From contig CAZSVM010000008.1 in NCBI GenBank assembly GCA_964610315.1, positions 28,301 to 92,300 on the forward strand: a stretch of 64,000 nucleotides of DNA, given 5' to 3'. Origin of the DNA: JAQVEM01 sp964610315 (GTDB lineage Bacteria; Actinomycetota; Humimicrobiia; Humimicrobiales; Humimicrobiaceae). The notes under the pieces are model-generated. The model had not been told where the DNA came from and made no database searches. It saw nothing but the letters and a program-made list of their open reading frames with translations. The position numbers and the translations under genes were made by a program. The number at the start of each line of letters is the position of its first letter. Positions within the stretch are counted from its first letter, which is position 1. This document shows, piece by piece, positions 17,449 through 25,894 of the stretch.

Positions 17449-18126
17449 GTGATTAGCTCCTTAATAGAAACCATAGGATTTTCGGTCTGTCATCAGTTAT
17501 CTTCGAGAAGCCTGGTTATCGGCAACCTAACTTTGCCGGTTTGTTCCAGATGCAGCGGCTTCTATACCGGTTTTTTTACTACTGCAGTTATCTTATTTAT
17601 AATGTTTAGGAAAAAGGAAAGTGATCTTCCGCCTCCTTATATTCTTATAATCCTGGCCCTTTTTTTCCTTTCTTTTTTAATTGATGGTGTTGCATCGAAT
17701 TTTGGCCTGTATGACACCAATAATAATCTGCGATTTATAACCGGTACTCTTTGCGGATCGGCAATTATAATAATACTCTACCCTGTTTTTGCCTATCAGT
17801 ATTATAAACATACAAAAGCAGAAAAAATATTTAAAAATCCTTTTAAATTTATAATCTATATTTTGCTGCTTATAATTTTCATTGCCGTTACCCTGTTCAG
17901 GTTTAATTTACTGGGTTATTTCTATTATTATTTCAACGCATTCTCCATTCTTTTTACTTTCTATTTTATAAATTTAACAATTACATTTTTAATTCCACAT
18001 TTTTCACAAAAAGCACACCGGTTTGCCAGCAGGTATTTAATCTTACCCTCCATAATTGCGGTCACTGCTTTATCTACGGAATTATTTGCTTTCTATTGGT
18101 TTCATAAAATTATTTCTCTTTTATGA
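17449..18126 (+). CDS. DUF2085 integral membrane protein (GTG start)
   Basis: 225 residues with about six helices. The DUF2085 signature is at the N-terminus: CHQLSSRSLVIGNLTLPVCSRCSGFYTG, with the CHQ...RS...PVCxRCxG cysteines that suggest metal or redox chemistry near the membrane surface. Function of the family is unknown. Start is GTG; GGAAAGGAC lies about 13 bp upstream and no ATG is available before the signature. It stands alone on the plus strand between two minus-strand genes. Confidence 0.78.
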   Translation: MISSLIETIGFSVCHQLSSRSLVIGNLTLPVCSRCSGFYTGFFTTAVILFIMFRKKESDLPPPYILIILALFFLSFLIDGVASNFGLYDTNNNLRFITGTLCGSAIIIILYPVFAYQYYKHTKAEKIFKNPFKFIIYILLLIIFIAVTLFRFNLLGYFYYYFNAFSILFTFYFINLTITFLIPHFSQKAHRFASRYLILPSIIAVTALSTELFAFYWFHKIISLL

Positions 18127-18234
18127 TTTATAATCTGAATATAGGAGAAGCAGGGCAGTTAATCATTCGAATTATGCCGGATGAATATAATAAAATCTTA
18201 AAAGATTACCACCAAAAATAATTACCGGTATTAC

Positions 18235-18825
18235 TTAAAATAAATTAATAAAACCATAATTATAATAAATCAAAAAACTGGTTATGGTTGAAATTCCCAC
18301 TCCCAAAATTACCTGATTTATGGTATGTTTCTTTATTCTTACCCTTGCCCATCCTATTACCGGAATAAGAGGGATCATTAGTAACATCCACCTGCCAAAT
18401 AAAATGTTGAAGGTAATAACTATAAAAGTTATCCAGCTGCTGTGAAGACTGATTTTCCAGAAATAGGTAATGATAGTAAAAATTACAGTGGAAACTACGC
18501 TCACTGCAAATATGGATTTCAAAAATAAGGGCCCGTTCAAAATATATAGAATAACAAAGCACATGGTATAGCTTACGCAGGATACCAGCAGCGGTTTTAT
18601 TCTATTTTCTTTTTTTGGGATATGCATATCATTTATTTCTTTTTTTCTATATAAGAGACTTACGTAGAGATAGGGAATTACCGTTCCAAACAGCAGGCAG
18701 ACAAATGCCCAGCTGATTGCTTCCATTTTATTATCCACAACCATCAAACAAATAATCAAAAAAATAGGTATGGAAATAAATGATCCGTCAAAAATATATG
18801 ATATTGTTCTGGCTACTTTATTCAC
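18235..18825 (-). CDS. PAP2-superfamily-like membrane phosphatase
   Basis: 196 residues with five to six helices. Reduced PAP2 signature: KKENRIKP (KxxxxxxRP), SLHSSW (in place of PSGH, His kept) and GWARVRIKKHTINQVILG (SRxxxxxHxxxD, with the last Asp replaced by Gln). PAP2 enzymes dephosphorylate lipid phosphates such as undecaprenyl diphosphate. The lost Asp and altered PSGH make activity uncertain, though membrane relatives with the same pattern are common in Gram-positive and archaeal genomes. Confidence 0.68.
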   Translation of the reverse strand: MNKVARTISYIFDGSFISIPIFLIICLMVVDNKMEAISWAFVCLLFGTVIPYLYVSLLYRKKEINDMHIPKKENRIKPLLVSCVSYTMCFVILYILNGPLFLKSIFAVSVVSTVIFTIITYFWKISLHSSWITFIVITFNILFGRWMLLMIPLIPVIGWARVRIKKHTINQVILGVGISTITSFLIYYNYGFINLF

Positions 18826-18882
18826 AGAGCTTCCGTATCCTTTAATTCTTGCAATAAATTAATAAACAATTTTCCTTACAAA

Positions 18883-18912
18883 TAAAAAAGACTCTTTTTG
18901 TATCAAGAGTCT
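18883..18912 (-). terminator. Rho-independent terminator of the PAS-GGDEF gene
   Basis: On the minus strand an 8-bp stem AGACTCTT/AAGAGTCT with an 8-base loop is followed directly by TTTTTTATT. It lies 46 bp past the stop of the gene ending at 18958. Confidence 0.85.
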
Positions 18913-18957
18913 ATTATATTAAAATGAATTAAATTTTAACATATTTTGGGCAATATT

Positions 18958-19803
18958 TTATTTCACTATTTTGTCATTCGATCTCTTGGCGGTATAGACT
19001 TTTTTATCAGCTCTCACTATTAAACTTCTAATACTATAATTGTCCTTATAATACTCTATACCCATACTTAAATCCAGATTATCACAGCCCAATTTTAAAA
19101 ATTTTTCTCTTATTCTAGTAGCAATTTCAAAGGCAATATTTCCTTCGGCCTGATTTATTATTATTAAAAATTCATCTCCTCCAAATCGAAATCCAAGGTC
19201 AACTCCTTTTCTTATACTTTTACGGATAACACTGCCTACTGCTTTAAGTAATTTGTTCCCGCTCTCATGGCCATAGTTATCGTTATATCTTTTAAAATTA
19301 TCAATATCAAACATTATAATGGCAATTTTCTCACCTTTTCTTTTTGCCCTGTTTATTTCCTCGTTCAATCTTTTATTCAGATACCTTATATTGTAAAGGC
19401 CAGTCAAATAATCAAGATAAGTAGATTCGATAAGTTTTTTCTGCAGCTGTTTATAAGAGGTTATGTCAGCCAGTGTAGAAACCACAAATAAAATTTTACC
19501 ATCATCATCACAGACCGGAGAATTACTAGCCAGAGCATTAACAATAGTACCATCCTTTTTTAAAAATTCCACTTCATAATTAAGCGCTTTTCTATTGTTT
19601 ACAATTTTTTTAAATCTTTTCCCCTTGTGTTTGGGGGAAAGGAGACTTAAATATTTCTGCCCCACCAGAGTCTCGGGATCATATCCATAATCTTTGATCT
19701 TCTCGTTTGCAAAAAGTATATTATTTCTAGTATCCTTGATGATGAATATCTCATTGGTGTATTGAAGAATTTTATCTATGTTTGGTAATATATTTTCTAA
19801 CAT
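18958..19803 (-). CDS. PAS-GGDEF diguanylate cyclase
   Basis: 281 residues: PAS sensor (about 10-120, with ILFANEKIKDYGYDPETLVGQKYLSLLSP) and GGDEF domain (about 125-280). The active-site loop is intact (FRFGGDEFLIII), and the substrate segment MFDIDNFKRYNDNYGHESGN is complete, so it should make cyclic di-GMP from two GTP. The inhibitory RxxD site is not clear (KGVD five residues before the loop). No transmembrane segment: a cytoplasmic sensor. GAAGGA precedes the ATG. A terminator follows the gene. Confidence 0.9.
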   Translation of the reverse strand: MLENILPNIDKILQYTNEIFIIKDTRNNILFANEKIKDYGYDPETLVGQKYLSLLSPKHKGKRFKKIVNNRKALNYEVEFLKKDGTIVNALASNSPVCDDDGKILFVVSTLADITSYKQLQKKLIESTYLDYLTGLYNIRYLNKRLNEEINRAKRKGEKIAIIMFDIDNFKRYNDNYGHESGNKLLKAVGSVIRKSIRKGVDLGFRFGGDEFLIIINQAEGNIAFEIATRIREKFLKLGCDNLDLSMGIEYYKDNYSIRSLIVRADKKVYTAKRSNDKIVK

Positions 19804-20046
19804 TTCATTCCTTCAATATAAATAACATAATGGCAAATTTATTAATATAATTTTAATAATTTTAATGAACTTTGACAAATAAATCAACGATTCCAATATA
19901 GAATATAATAATATTGAATTATAGTAAATATTCTTAATGGTTCATAATTAAAAACTACCTTATTTTTTTACTTATTTACATAGATTATTGACAGTATTAA
20001 AAATCAGTGATAGTTTTTTCTTCGCATCGTTAAAAAATAAAAGATT

Positions 20047-21219
20047 ATGTACGGAAGTTTAAAATACATATATTTCGATCACAGCGCCACCACCCCTGTT
20101 CTACCAGAAGTGGTTGAAGAAATCAATAAGTGCTTTACCATTTATTATGGTAACGCCTCTGAACCACATTCCCCGGGTCTTAAAGCCAGAGAAATTCTAG
20201 AGCATTCAAGGGGTACCATCGCAAAATCATTAGGATCCGATCCCCGGGAAATAATTTTTACGGGCAGTGGTACTGAAAGTGATAACCTGGCAATAATGGG
20301 AACAGCAGAAGCATACAAAAAGAAGGGCAATCATATAATAACCTCTCAAGTCGAACACCCCGCCGTTCATATGCCTCTAAAAAAATTATCGAGGCAGGGC
20401 TTTAATGTAACTTACATCCCGGTAGACAAATGGGGAATGGTAGACCCCCGGGACGTAAAGAAATCCATAACCAACAAAACCATACTGGTAAGTATCATGC
20501 ATGCAAACAATATTGTAGGAACCATTCAGCCTATCAGTGAAATTGGAGAAATTTTAAAAGAACGTAGCATCATTTTTCATACCGATGCGGTTCAAACTTT
20601 TTCCAATATAAAAACGAATGTTGACCAGTTAAACGTGGATCTACTGTCGCTTTCCGGTCATAAAATATACGGCCCTAAAGGAGTTGGAGCTCTTTATATA
20701 AGAAAGGGCACTAGGATAAAACCCCAAATTCTGGGGGGCGGCCATGAAAGAGGAATAAGATCAGGTACAGAAAACATCCCCGGAATTGCAGGACTGGCAA
20801 AAGCTGCAGAAATCGGACAGAAAAATCTTTTACAAAAAATAACGGAAGTAACCAAACTAAGAGACTACTTAATTAAAAAATTATTGAGTAAAATCGACGA
20901 AGTCAGCCTCAACGGTCATCCTACCCAAAGGCTCCCCGGGAATTGCAACTTTACTTTTAAATATATAGAAGGAGAATCAATAGTATTAAGACTTGATAAT
21001 GCCGGCATTGCTGCATCCAGCGGATCCGCCTGTTCTTCTTCATCATTAAAGCCTTCACATACACTGGTTTCAATGGGACTATCCAATCAGGATGCCTATG
21101 GTTCCCTTAGAGTCACTCTGGGTTTCGAAAATACAAAAGAAGAAGTAGATTATTTCCTGGAAGTAATTGTCAAAATAATATCCGATTTAAGGAAAATATC
21201 TCCTTTATATAAGAAGTAA
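20047..21219 (+). CDS. Cysteine desulfurase, NifS/IscS family
   Basis: 390 residues. PLP enzyme taking sulfur from cysteine for Fe-S clusters or thio-cofactors. IYFDHSATTPVLPEV at the N-terminus, EHPAVHMPLKKL, HTDAVQTF, the PLP lysine in SLSGHKIYGPKGVGALYI, and the persulfide Cys in SSGSACSSSS (class I loop length). No IscU or regulator gene is adjacent, so a specific pathway cannot be assigned. It might serve NAD-related or LarE-independent sulfur needs. The assigned ATG has no ribosome-binding site; the conserved protein begins about seven residues later. Confidence 0.9.
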   Translation: MYGSLKYIYFDHSATTPVLPEVVEEINKCFTIYYGNASEPHSPGLKAREILEHSRGTIAKSLGSDPREIIFTGSGTESDNLAIMGTAEAYKKKGNHIITSQVEHPAVHMPLKKLSRQGFNVTYIPVDKWGMVDPRDVKKSITNKTILVSIMHANNIVGTIQPISEIGEILKERSIIFHTDAVQTFSNIKTNVDQLNVDLLSLSGHKIYGPKGVGALYIRKGTRIKPQILGGGHERGIRSGTENIPGIAGLAKAAEIGQKNLLQKITEVTKLRDYLIKKLLSKIDEVSLNGHPTQRLPGNCNFTFKYIEGESIVLRLDNAGIAASSGSACSSSSLKPSHTLVSMGLSNQDAYGSLRVTLGFENTKEEVDYFLEVIVKIISDLRKISPLYKK

Positions 21220-21301
21220 ATTAAATCTTTAAAAAGAGTTATAATTTGAAATAAAAATAATCAGGCGGCATTTTATAATTTTATCAGAAAAGGAGAATAA
21301 A

Positions 21302-23074
21302 ATATCTGTTTTAAGATTATATATGGCACAAATAAACCCAACCGTGGGAGATATTGAAGGAAACTATAATATTATTAGTTCCCATATCAAAGAAGCAAAA
21401 AAAAATAATGCCGATATAGTAGTATTTCCCGAACTTTCTATAACCGGATACCCTCCCGAAGACCTTCTTCTTAAAACTGCCTTCGTAGATAAAAATATAG
21501 AATACTTAAATAAGCTTAAAAAACTGACTCCGGATATTATTGCCATCGTTGGATTTGTCAATAAAGAAAAAAATGGAATATATAACTCAGCAGCAATAAT
21601 TCATGATAATCAAATTAAATCCATATATTATAAACAGTTCCTTCCCAATTACTCGGTCTTCGATGAGGAAAGATACTTTAAAAAAGGCAGCACAAATTAT
21701 ATTTTTAAAGTGGCGGATGCTCTTATTGGAATCAACATTTGTGAAGATATATTTCATAGCGAGGGGCCGGCAAAAATTCAATCCCTTTTAGGAGAAGCAG
21801 GCCTTATAATAAATATATCTGCATCCCCCTACCATACCGAAAAAATAAAAGAAAGAGAGAAAATTTTATTCGATACCTCTACCGGCAACCGTGTAAATAT
21901 CATATATCTAAATATGGTCGGCGGCCAGGATGAACTGATATTTGACGGTAATAGTTTAATCATTAATGAAAAAGGTAAAATCATAGCATGCGCAGAATCA
22001 TTTAAGGAGTATGCTCTGATATATGAATTTGATAGCAGAAAGATAGACCATTCCAGATACAGAAACGAAGAAAAAATTAAACAGGAAAGGACTAAATTAC
22101 TAAAAGATTATAATAAACCCCTTCCTTTAATTGATTTGGAATATAAACCTAAAATAAAAAACAAAAAAAATATAAAATACAAAAGCAGCCGCAATTGCGG
22201 GGATAAGATCTCTTGTTCTGAAGAAGAAATACTGCAGGCCTTAATTCTGGGCACAAGAGACTACGTAAGGAAAAACAAATTTAAAAAAGTAGTTATTGCT
22301 CTAAGCGGGGGAATAGACTCGGCGCTTACGGCAGTGACAGGCACTCTGGCTCTGGGAAAGGAAAATATTAACGGGGTGCTTATGCCCTCACCTTTTTCTT
22401 CCGGCGGAAGCATTGAAGACTCCGTAAAATTATGCCGTAATCTTGGTATTAAATACATTACCATCCCTATCACTGATATATATCAGAGCTACCTAAAAAA
22501 TTTAAATCCTATATTTAAAAATTCCGAAATCAACGTAACCAAGGAAAACATACAGGCACGTATAAGGGGAAATATTGTTATGGCTCTGGCTAATGAAAAC
22601 CGCTGGCTGGTACTGTCTACCGGAAATAAAAGCGAAATAAGCGTGGGGTATTGTACTCTTTACGGTGATATGGTCGGGGGATTTTCACCGATTAAAGATG
22701 TATATAAGACCATGGTTTACCGCATTTGCAAATTTATCAATAAAAAATATTCGGATATAATTCCAAAAAATATTCTTACCAAAACTCCTTCAGCCGAACT
22801 TAAACCGGATCAGAAGGATGAAGACAAATTACCCTCCTATAAAATACTGGATCCCATACTTAAGGCATACATAGAGGATGATCTGGATTACCTTTCAATT
22901 GTAAAGAAAGGATTTGAGGAGAAAATAGTTAGAGAAGTAATCAATATGGTGGACTCCAATGAGTATAAAAGAAGACAGGGCTCACCGGGTATTAAAATAA
23001 CACCCCGGGCATTCGGTAAGGATAGAAGATATCCTATTACCAATAGATTTAAACTGGATTCGGAAGTTCAGTAA
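21302..23074 (+). CDS. nadE: Glutamine-hydrolysing NAD(+) synthetase, apparent AUA start
   Basis: Amidates nicotinate adenine dinucleotide with glutamine-derived ammonia. N-terminal nitrilase-fold glutaminase (about 1-250) with the Glu-Lys-Cys triad in FPELSITGYPPEDL, YKQFLPNYSVFDE and INICEDIF; C-terminal ATP-pyrophosphatase with LSGGIDSALTAV and STGNKSEISVGYCTLYGDM. About 590 residues. I start at ATA 21302 because AGGAG lies exactly 6 bp before it and the family beta-strand preceding AQINPTVGD (here VLRLYM) is encoded between it and the first ATG at 21323, which itself lies 27 bp from the ribosome-binding site. Initiation at AUA is rare; see findings. Confidence 0.92.
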   Translation: MSVLRLYMAQINPTVGDIEGNYNIISSHIKEAKKNNADIVVFPELSITGYPPEDLLLKTAFVDKNIEYLNKLKKLTPDIIAIVGFVNKEKNGIYNSAAIIHDNQIKSIYYKQFLPNYSVFDEERYFKKGSTNYIFKVADALIGINICEDIFHSEGPAKIQSLLGEAGLIINISASPYHTEKIKEREKILFDTSTGNRVNIIYLNMVGGQDELIFDGNSLIINEKGKIIACAESFKEYALIYEFDSRKIDHSRYRNEEKIKQERTKLLKDYNKPLPLIDLEYKPKIKNKKNIKYKSSRNCGDKISCSEEEILQALILGTRDYVRKNKFKKVVIALSGGIDSALTAVTGTLALGKENINGVLMPSPFSSGGSIEDSVKLCRNLGIKYITIPITDIYQSYLKNLNPIFKNSEINVTKENIQARIRGNIVMALANENRWLVLSTGNKSEISVGYCTLYGDMVGGFSPIKDVYKTMVYRICKFINKKYSDIIPKNILTKTPSAELKPDQKDEDKLPSYKILDPILKAYIEDDLDYLSIVKKGFEEKIVREVINMVDSNEYKRRQGSPGIKITPRAFGKDRRYPITNRFKLDSEVQ

Positions 23075-23106
23075 AAAAGTTCTTACTCTGCAGGAATAAA
23101 TGAAAG

Positions 23107-24540
23107 CTATTCTTTTTCCTTTTTCAATATCTCTATAAAAATCTTTGCTATATTAGGATCAAACTGGGTACCGCTGCATCTTTTAATTTCCTCTACGGCT
23201 TCCTTCTTTGTCATTTTTTTCTTATAGGACCGGCCATTTATTATAGCTTCGTAAGAGTTAATAAGAAACGAAATTCTGGAGAGTATGGGAATCTCTTCGC
23301 CCTTTATGCCTCTTGGATATCCGCTGCCGTCGTACCGTTCGTGATGAGAGAGTATGGACTCTGCTATTGGTTTAAGTTTAGGTAAAGATTCTGCAATACG
23401 GTAACCTATTAAAGGAAGATCTTTTATTATTTTCCATTCTTCTTTGGTAAGCCTCCCTTTTTTTGACATTATTTCATCCACCAGTGCTACTTTTCCTATA
23501 TTGTGCAGGCTTAAAAGAATTCTCAGTTCCTCAAGTTTTACCGGGGAAAGATTTAATTTTTCCCCCAGTTGGAGCGCATAGTTCTCCATTTTTTTAATAG
23601 GAACCCCGCTTCTGTAATTTTCTTTTTTCAAATTCTCTCTGAGTGATTCTACCAGGCTCTCATGAACAGGTCTGCTGTCCGATATTTTATTTTTATACAT
23701 CTTATCTTCGGCTCTTCTCAGCACATCATTTATATTCTCTTTCAAAGATTTCTTGGTGGTGATTCCGAATGAAATACTGAGGGGCATATTGGCACAGCTT
23801 CCTTCCTTGCACATTATCTTTACTCTCTTTACTATATTTTTGGCATCCTCCCGACTGGTCCTGGGAAGTATGGCTATAAACTCATCCCCGCCCCATCTGG
23901 AAACTACATCTTCCTTCCTGAAGCTTTCTTTCAGGATGCCCGCTATTTTTTTTAAGAATATGTCTCCTTTTATGTGTCCATAGGCATCATTTATTACTTT
24001 CAGTCCGTTTACGTCTCCCATTACTATGGTCAGGGGAAGCTGTCTTTCGGTATTTAATCTATTTAGCTCTTCCTCAAAATAAGCTCTGTTGTATAGGCCG
24101 GTAAGGGAATCATGGAAGGAAAGGTATTTTATTTTTTCTTCCGCTTTCTTTTTATCGGTTATGTCTCTGGAAATACCGAAGGTGCCAATAATATTGCCTT
24201 TTTTATCATAAAAAGGCATTTTGGTTGTCGATACCCACCTATAATCCTTCCCGTTCCAAGTTTCTTTTTCCTCTATATCTACTATGGGCTTACCTGTTTT
24301 TATTATACGCTGCTCATCTTCGAATGCCTGTTTGGCGTGTTCATCGGAAAAAAAATCAAAATCGGTTTTGCCAATGGCTTTATCGGGATCTTTTATTCCA
24401 TATTTCCTTGCACAGGCTTTATTAACTCTTATACACTTACTATGAATGTCTTTAAAATATATACTGTCCGTAATGTAATCCATGAGAGCGTTCATTATTT
24501 GCGATTGGTTTACATCACAATTTTTATTTTTCTTTGCCAT
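23107..24540 (-). CDS. PAS-GGDEF-HD-GYP signalling protein with degenerate HD-GYP metal site
   Basis: 477 residues: PAS (about 10-130), GGDEF (about 140-300), HD-GYP (about 310-475). The cyclase loop SRWGGDEFIAIL is intact and an RKED (RxxD) inhibitory site lies five residues before it, so feedback-controlled c-di-GMP synthesis is plausible. In the HD-GYP part the HDIGK motif reads LHNIGK, the following HP reads LP and the later DxxDA metal Asp is replaced (INSYEA), while HHERYDGSGYPRG is kept. I infer that the phosphodiesterase half is weak or only regulatory. It converges with nadE (32 bp between stops). Confidence 0.88.
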   Translation of the reverse strand: MAKKNKNCDVNQSQIMNALMDYITDSIYFKDIHSKCIRVNKACARKYGIKDPDKAIGKTDFDFFSDEHAKQAFEDEQRIIKTGKPIVDIEEKETWNGKDYRWVSTTKMPFYDKKGNIIGTFGISRDITDKKKAEEKIKYLSFHDSLTGLYNRAYFEEELNRLNTERQLPLTIVMGDVNGLKVINDAYGHIKGDIFLKKIAGILKESFRKEDVVSRWGGDEFIAILPRTSREDAKNIVKRVKIMCKEGSCANMPLSISFGITTKKSLKENINDVLRRAEDKMYKNKISDSRPVHESLVESLRENLKKENYRSGVPIKKMENYALQLGEKLNLSPVKLEELRILLSLHNIGKVALVDEIMSKKGRLTKEEWKIIKDLPLIGYRIAESLPKLKPIAESILSHHERYDGSGYPRGIKGEEIPILSRISFLINSYEAIINGRSYKKKMTKKEAVEEIKRCSGTQFDPNIAKIFIEILKKEKE

Positions 24541-24638
24541 TTTAATTTATTTGATTTAATAATTATTTTGATTCTGGAGTTCTCTTTCAAATTTAGGAAT
24601 TTACCCTTTCCACCCTCAATTTTCCCTTTAGTTTTAAC

Positions 24639-25628
24639 CTACCTGATTAAATTTCTCAATTCGGCAGCTTTTTCCTCCGGCAGTGTATCATTTATGAATG
24701 TACCTGCCCCCAGCTCGCACCCTGCCATGTACTTAAGTTTATTTTTTGTTCTATAAGGCGGGTAAAATTCAAAATGAAAATGATAATAACTATAATCCCT
24801 ACCATCAGTCGGACTTTGGTGGATCACCATAACATAGGGCATCCGAAAATTAAATAATTTATTATATCTTATTATTAGTTCCTTTATTATTCTGGATAGA
24901 GAAATAATCTCCTTCTCATTCAGTTCACACAAACTGCCCAGATGTCTTAAACAATAAATATGTACTTCATATGGCCAGCCGGCATAGAAAGGAATAAAGG
25001 CAACAAAGTCTTTATTCTTAATAACTACCCTGCTTCCATATCTTAATTCTTTACTAACTATAGTACAGTGAAGGCATTTTTTATTTTTTCGGTAAAATTT
25101 TTTTGAGGATTTCAATTCTTCCAGAGCAACCGGTGGTATATAGGGAAATGAATAGATCTGACCATGAGGGTGAGAAAGAGTTACTCCTATTTCCTTTCCC
25201 TTATTTTCAAAAATCAAAACATATTTAATAAAGTTTTTATTGCCTAAGTTAAAATACCTGTCCTGCCAGACTTTTATCAAATTACCAATTTTCTTCTCCG
25301 GCATATCCTCTAAAAATAAATCATGATTCGATGTGTAACTGACAACTTCACAAATTCCTCTGGATTGCATTTTAGAAAAAGCAAGAAGATTCTCTTTATT
25401 TATCCGGTCATAAAAATCCAATTTATCCGGACTTCTGCTAAAGGTGGGAAATTTATTCTCGAAAACTACGATATCGTAATCACTTTGCGGAATCTCGGTT
25501 TTAATTTTTTTATTTTTTGTCGGACAGAGGGGGCAAAAATTCTTTGGAGGTAAAAAAGTCCTTTCCTGCCTTTTGGTTGCAATTGCTATCCATTTGCTTT
25601 TAATTGGGTCGTAGCGTAGTTCGAGTAT
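24639..25628 (-). CDS. galT: Galactose-1-phosphate uridylyltransferase, apparent AUA start
   Basis: Transfers UMP from UDP-glucose to galactose 1-phosphate (Leloir pathway). The nucleophile motif is VTLSHPHGQIYSFPYIPP; two CxxC pairs (FCPLC near residue 36; KKCLHC) fit the zinc sites of this family; AGWPYEVHIYC and HQSPTDGRDYSYYHFHFEFYPP are further family blocks. The first ATG/GTG/TTG codon gives only 260 residues, but the frame upstream encodes the conserved ELRYDPIKSKW start. Between the in-frame TGA at 25641-25643 and that segment only ATA 25628 can initiate; GGAGG lies 6 bp before it. Full length is then 329 residues, the usual size. It lies downstream of galK and a small frame on the same strand. 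Confidence 0.93.
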   Translation of the reverse strand: MLELRYDPIKSKWIAIATKRQERTFLPPKNFCPLCPTKNKKIKTEIPQSDYDIVVFENKFPTFSRSPDKLDFYDRINKENLLAFSKMQSRGICEVVSYTSNHDLFLEDMPEKKIGNLIKVWQDRYFNLGNKNFIKYVLIFENKGKEIGVTLSHPHGQIYSFPYIPPVALEELKSSKKFYRKNKKCLHCTIVSKELRYGSRVVIKNKDFVAFIPFYAGWPYEVHIYCLRHLGSLCELNEKEIISLSRIIKELIIRYNKLFNFRMPYVMVIHQSPTDGRDYSYYHFHFEFYPPYRTKNKLKYMAGCELGAGTFINDTLPEEKAAELRNLIR

Positions 25629-25690
25629 TTTAAACCTCCATCAACCAGTATTCAATATTTTATGCTTGTTTGTTCCTTTGGAAGGCCTAT

Positions 25691-25894
25691 TTAGAAATCA
25701 TAATATATCAAATATCTGCCGTCGTCTTTTATTATTACTCTTTTTTTAAAACCCGAATCTTTGCTGCATTCTCTATCTATCAAACTTTTGTTTTTATGGG
25801 ATTGTCTTCCTTTATTATCTCCGGCACTATTATCTTCTTCCCCGGCCATTATTTTTCTATCCGGCTTAAATCTTTCCTTTCCCATTATCCTCAT
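25691..25894 (-). CDS. Candidate small protein coupled to galK
   Basis: A 67-codon frame whose ATG overlaps the galK stop as ATGA, the usual sign of translational coupling, and which ends 62 bp before the galT start. The product is highly charged (Lys/Arg/Asp-rich), without a signal or membrane segment, ending in IIKDDGRYLIYYDF. I do not recognise a family with certainty. Position between galK and galT in one transcript suggests a real gene, but amino-acid composition alone cannot exclude a chance frame. Confidence 0.45.
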   Translation of the reverse strand: MRIMGKERFKPDRKIMAGEEDNSAGDNKGRQSHKNKSLIDRECSKDSGFKKRVIIKDDGRYLIYYDF

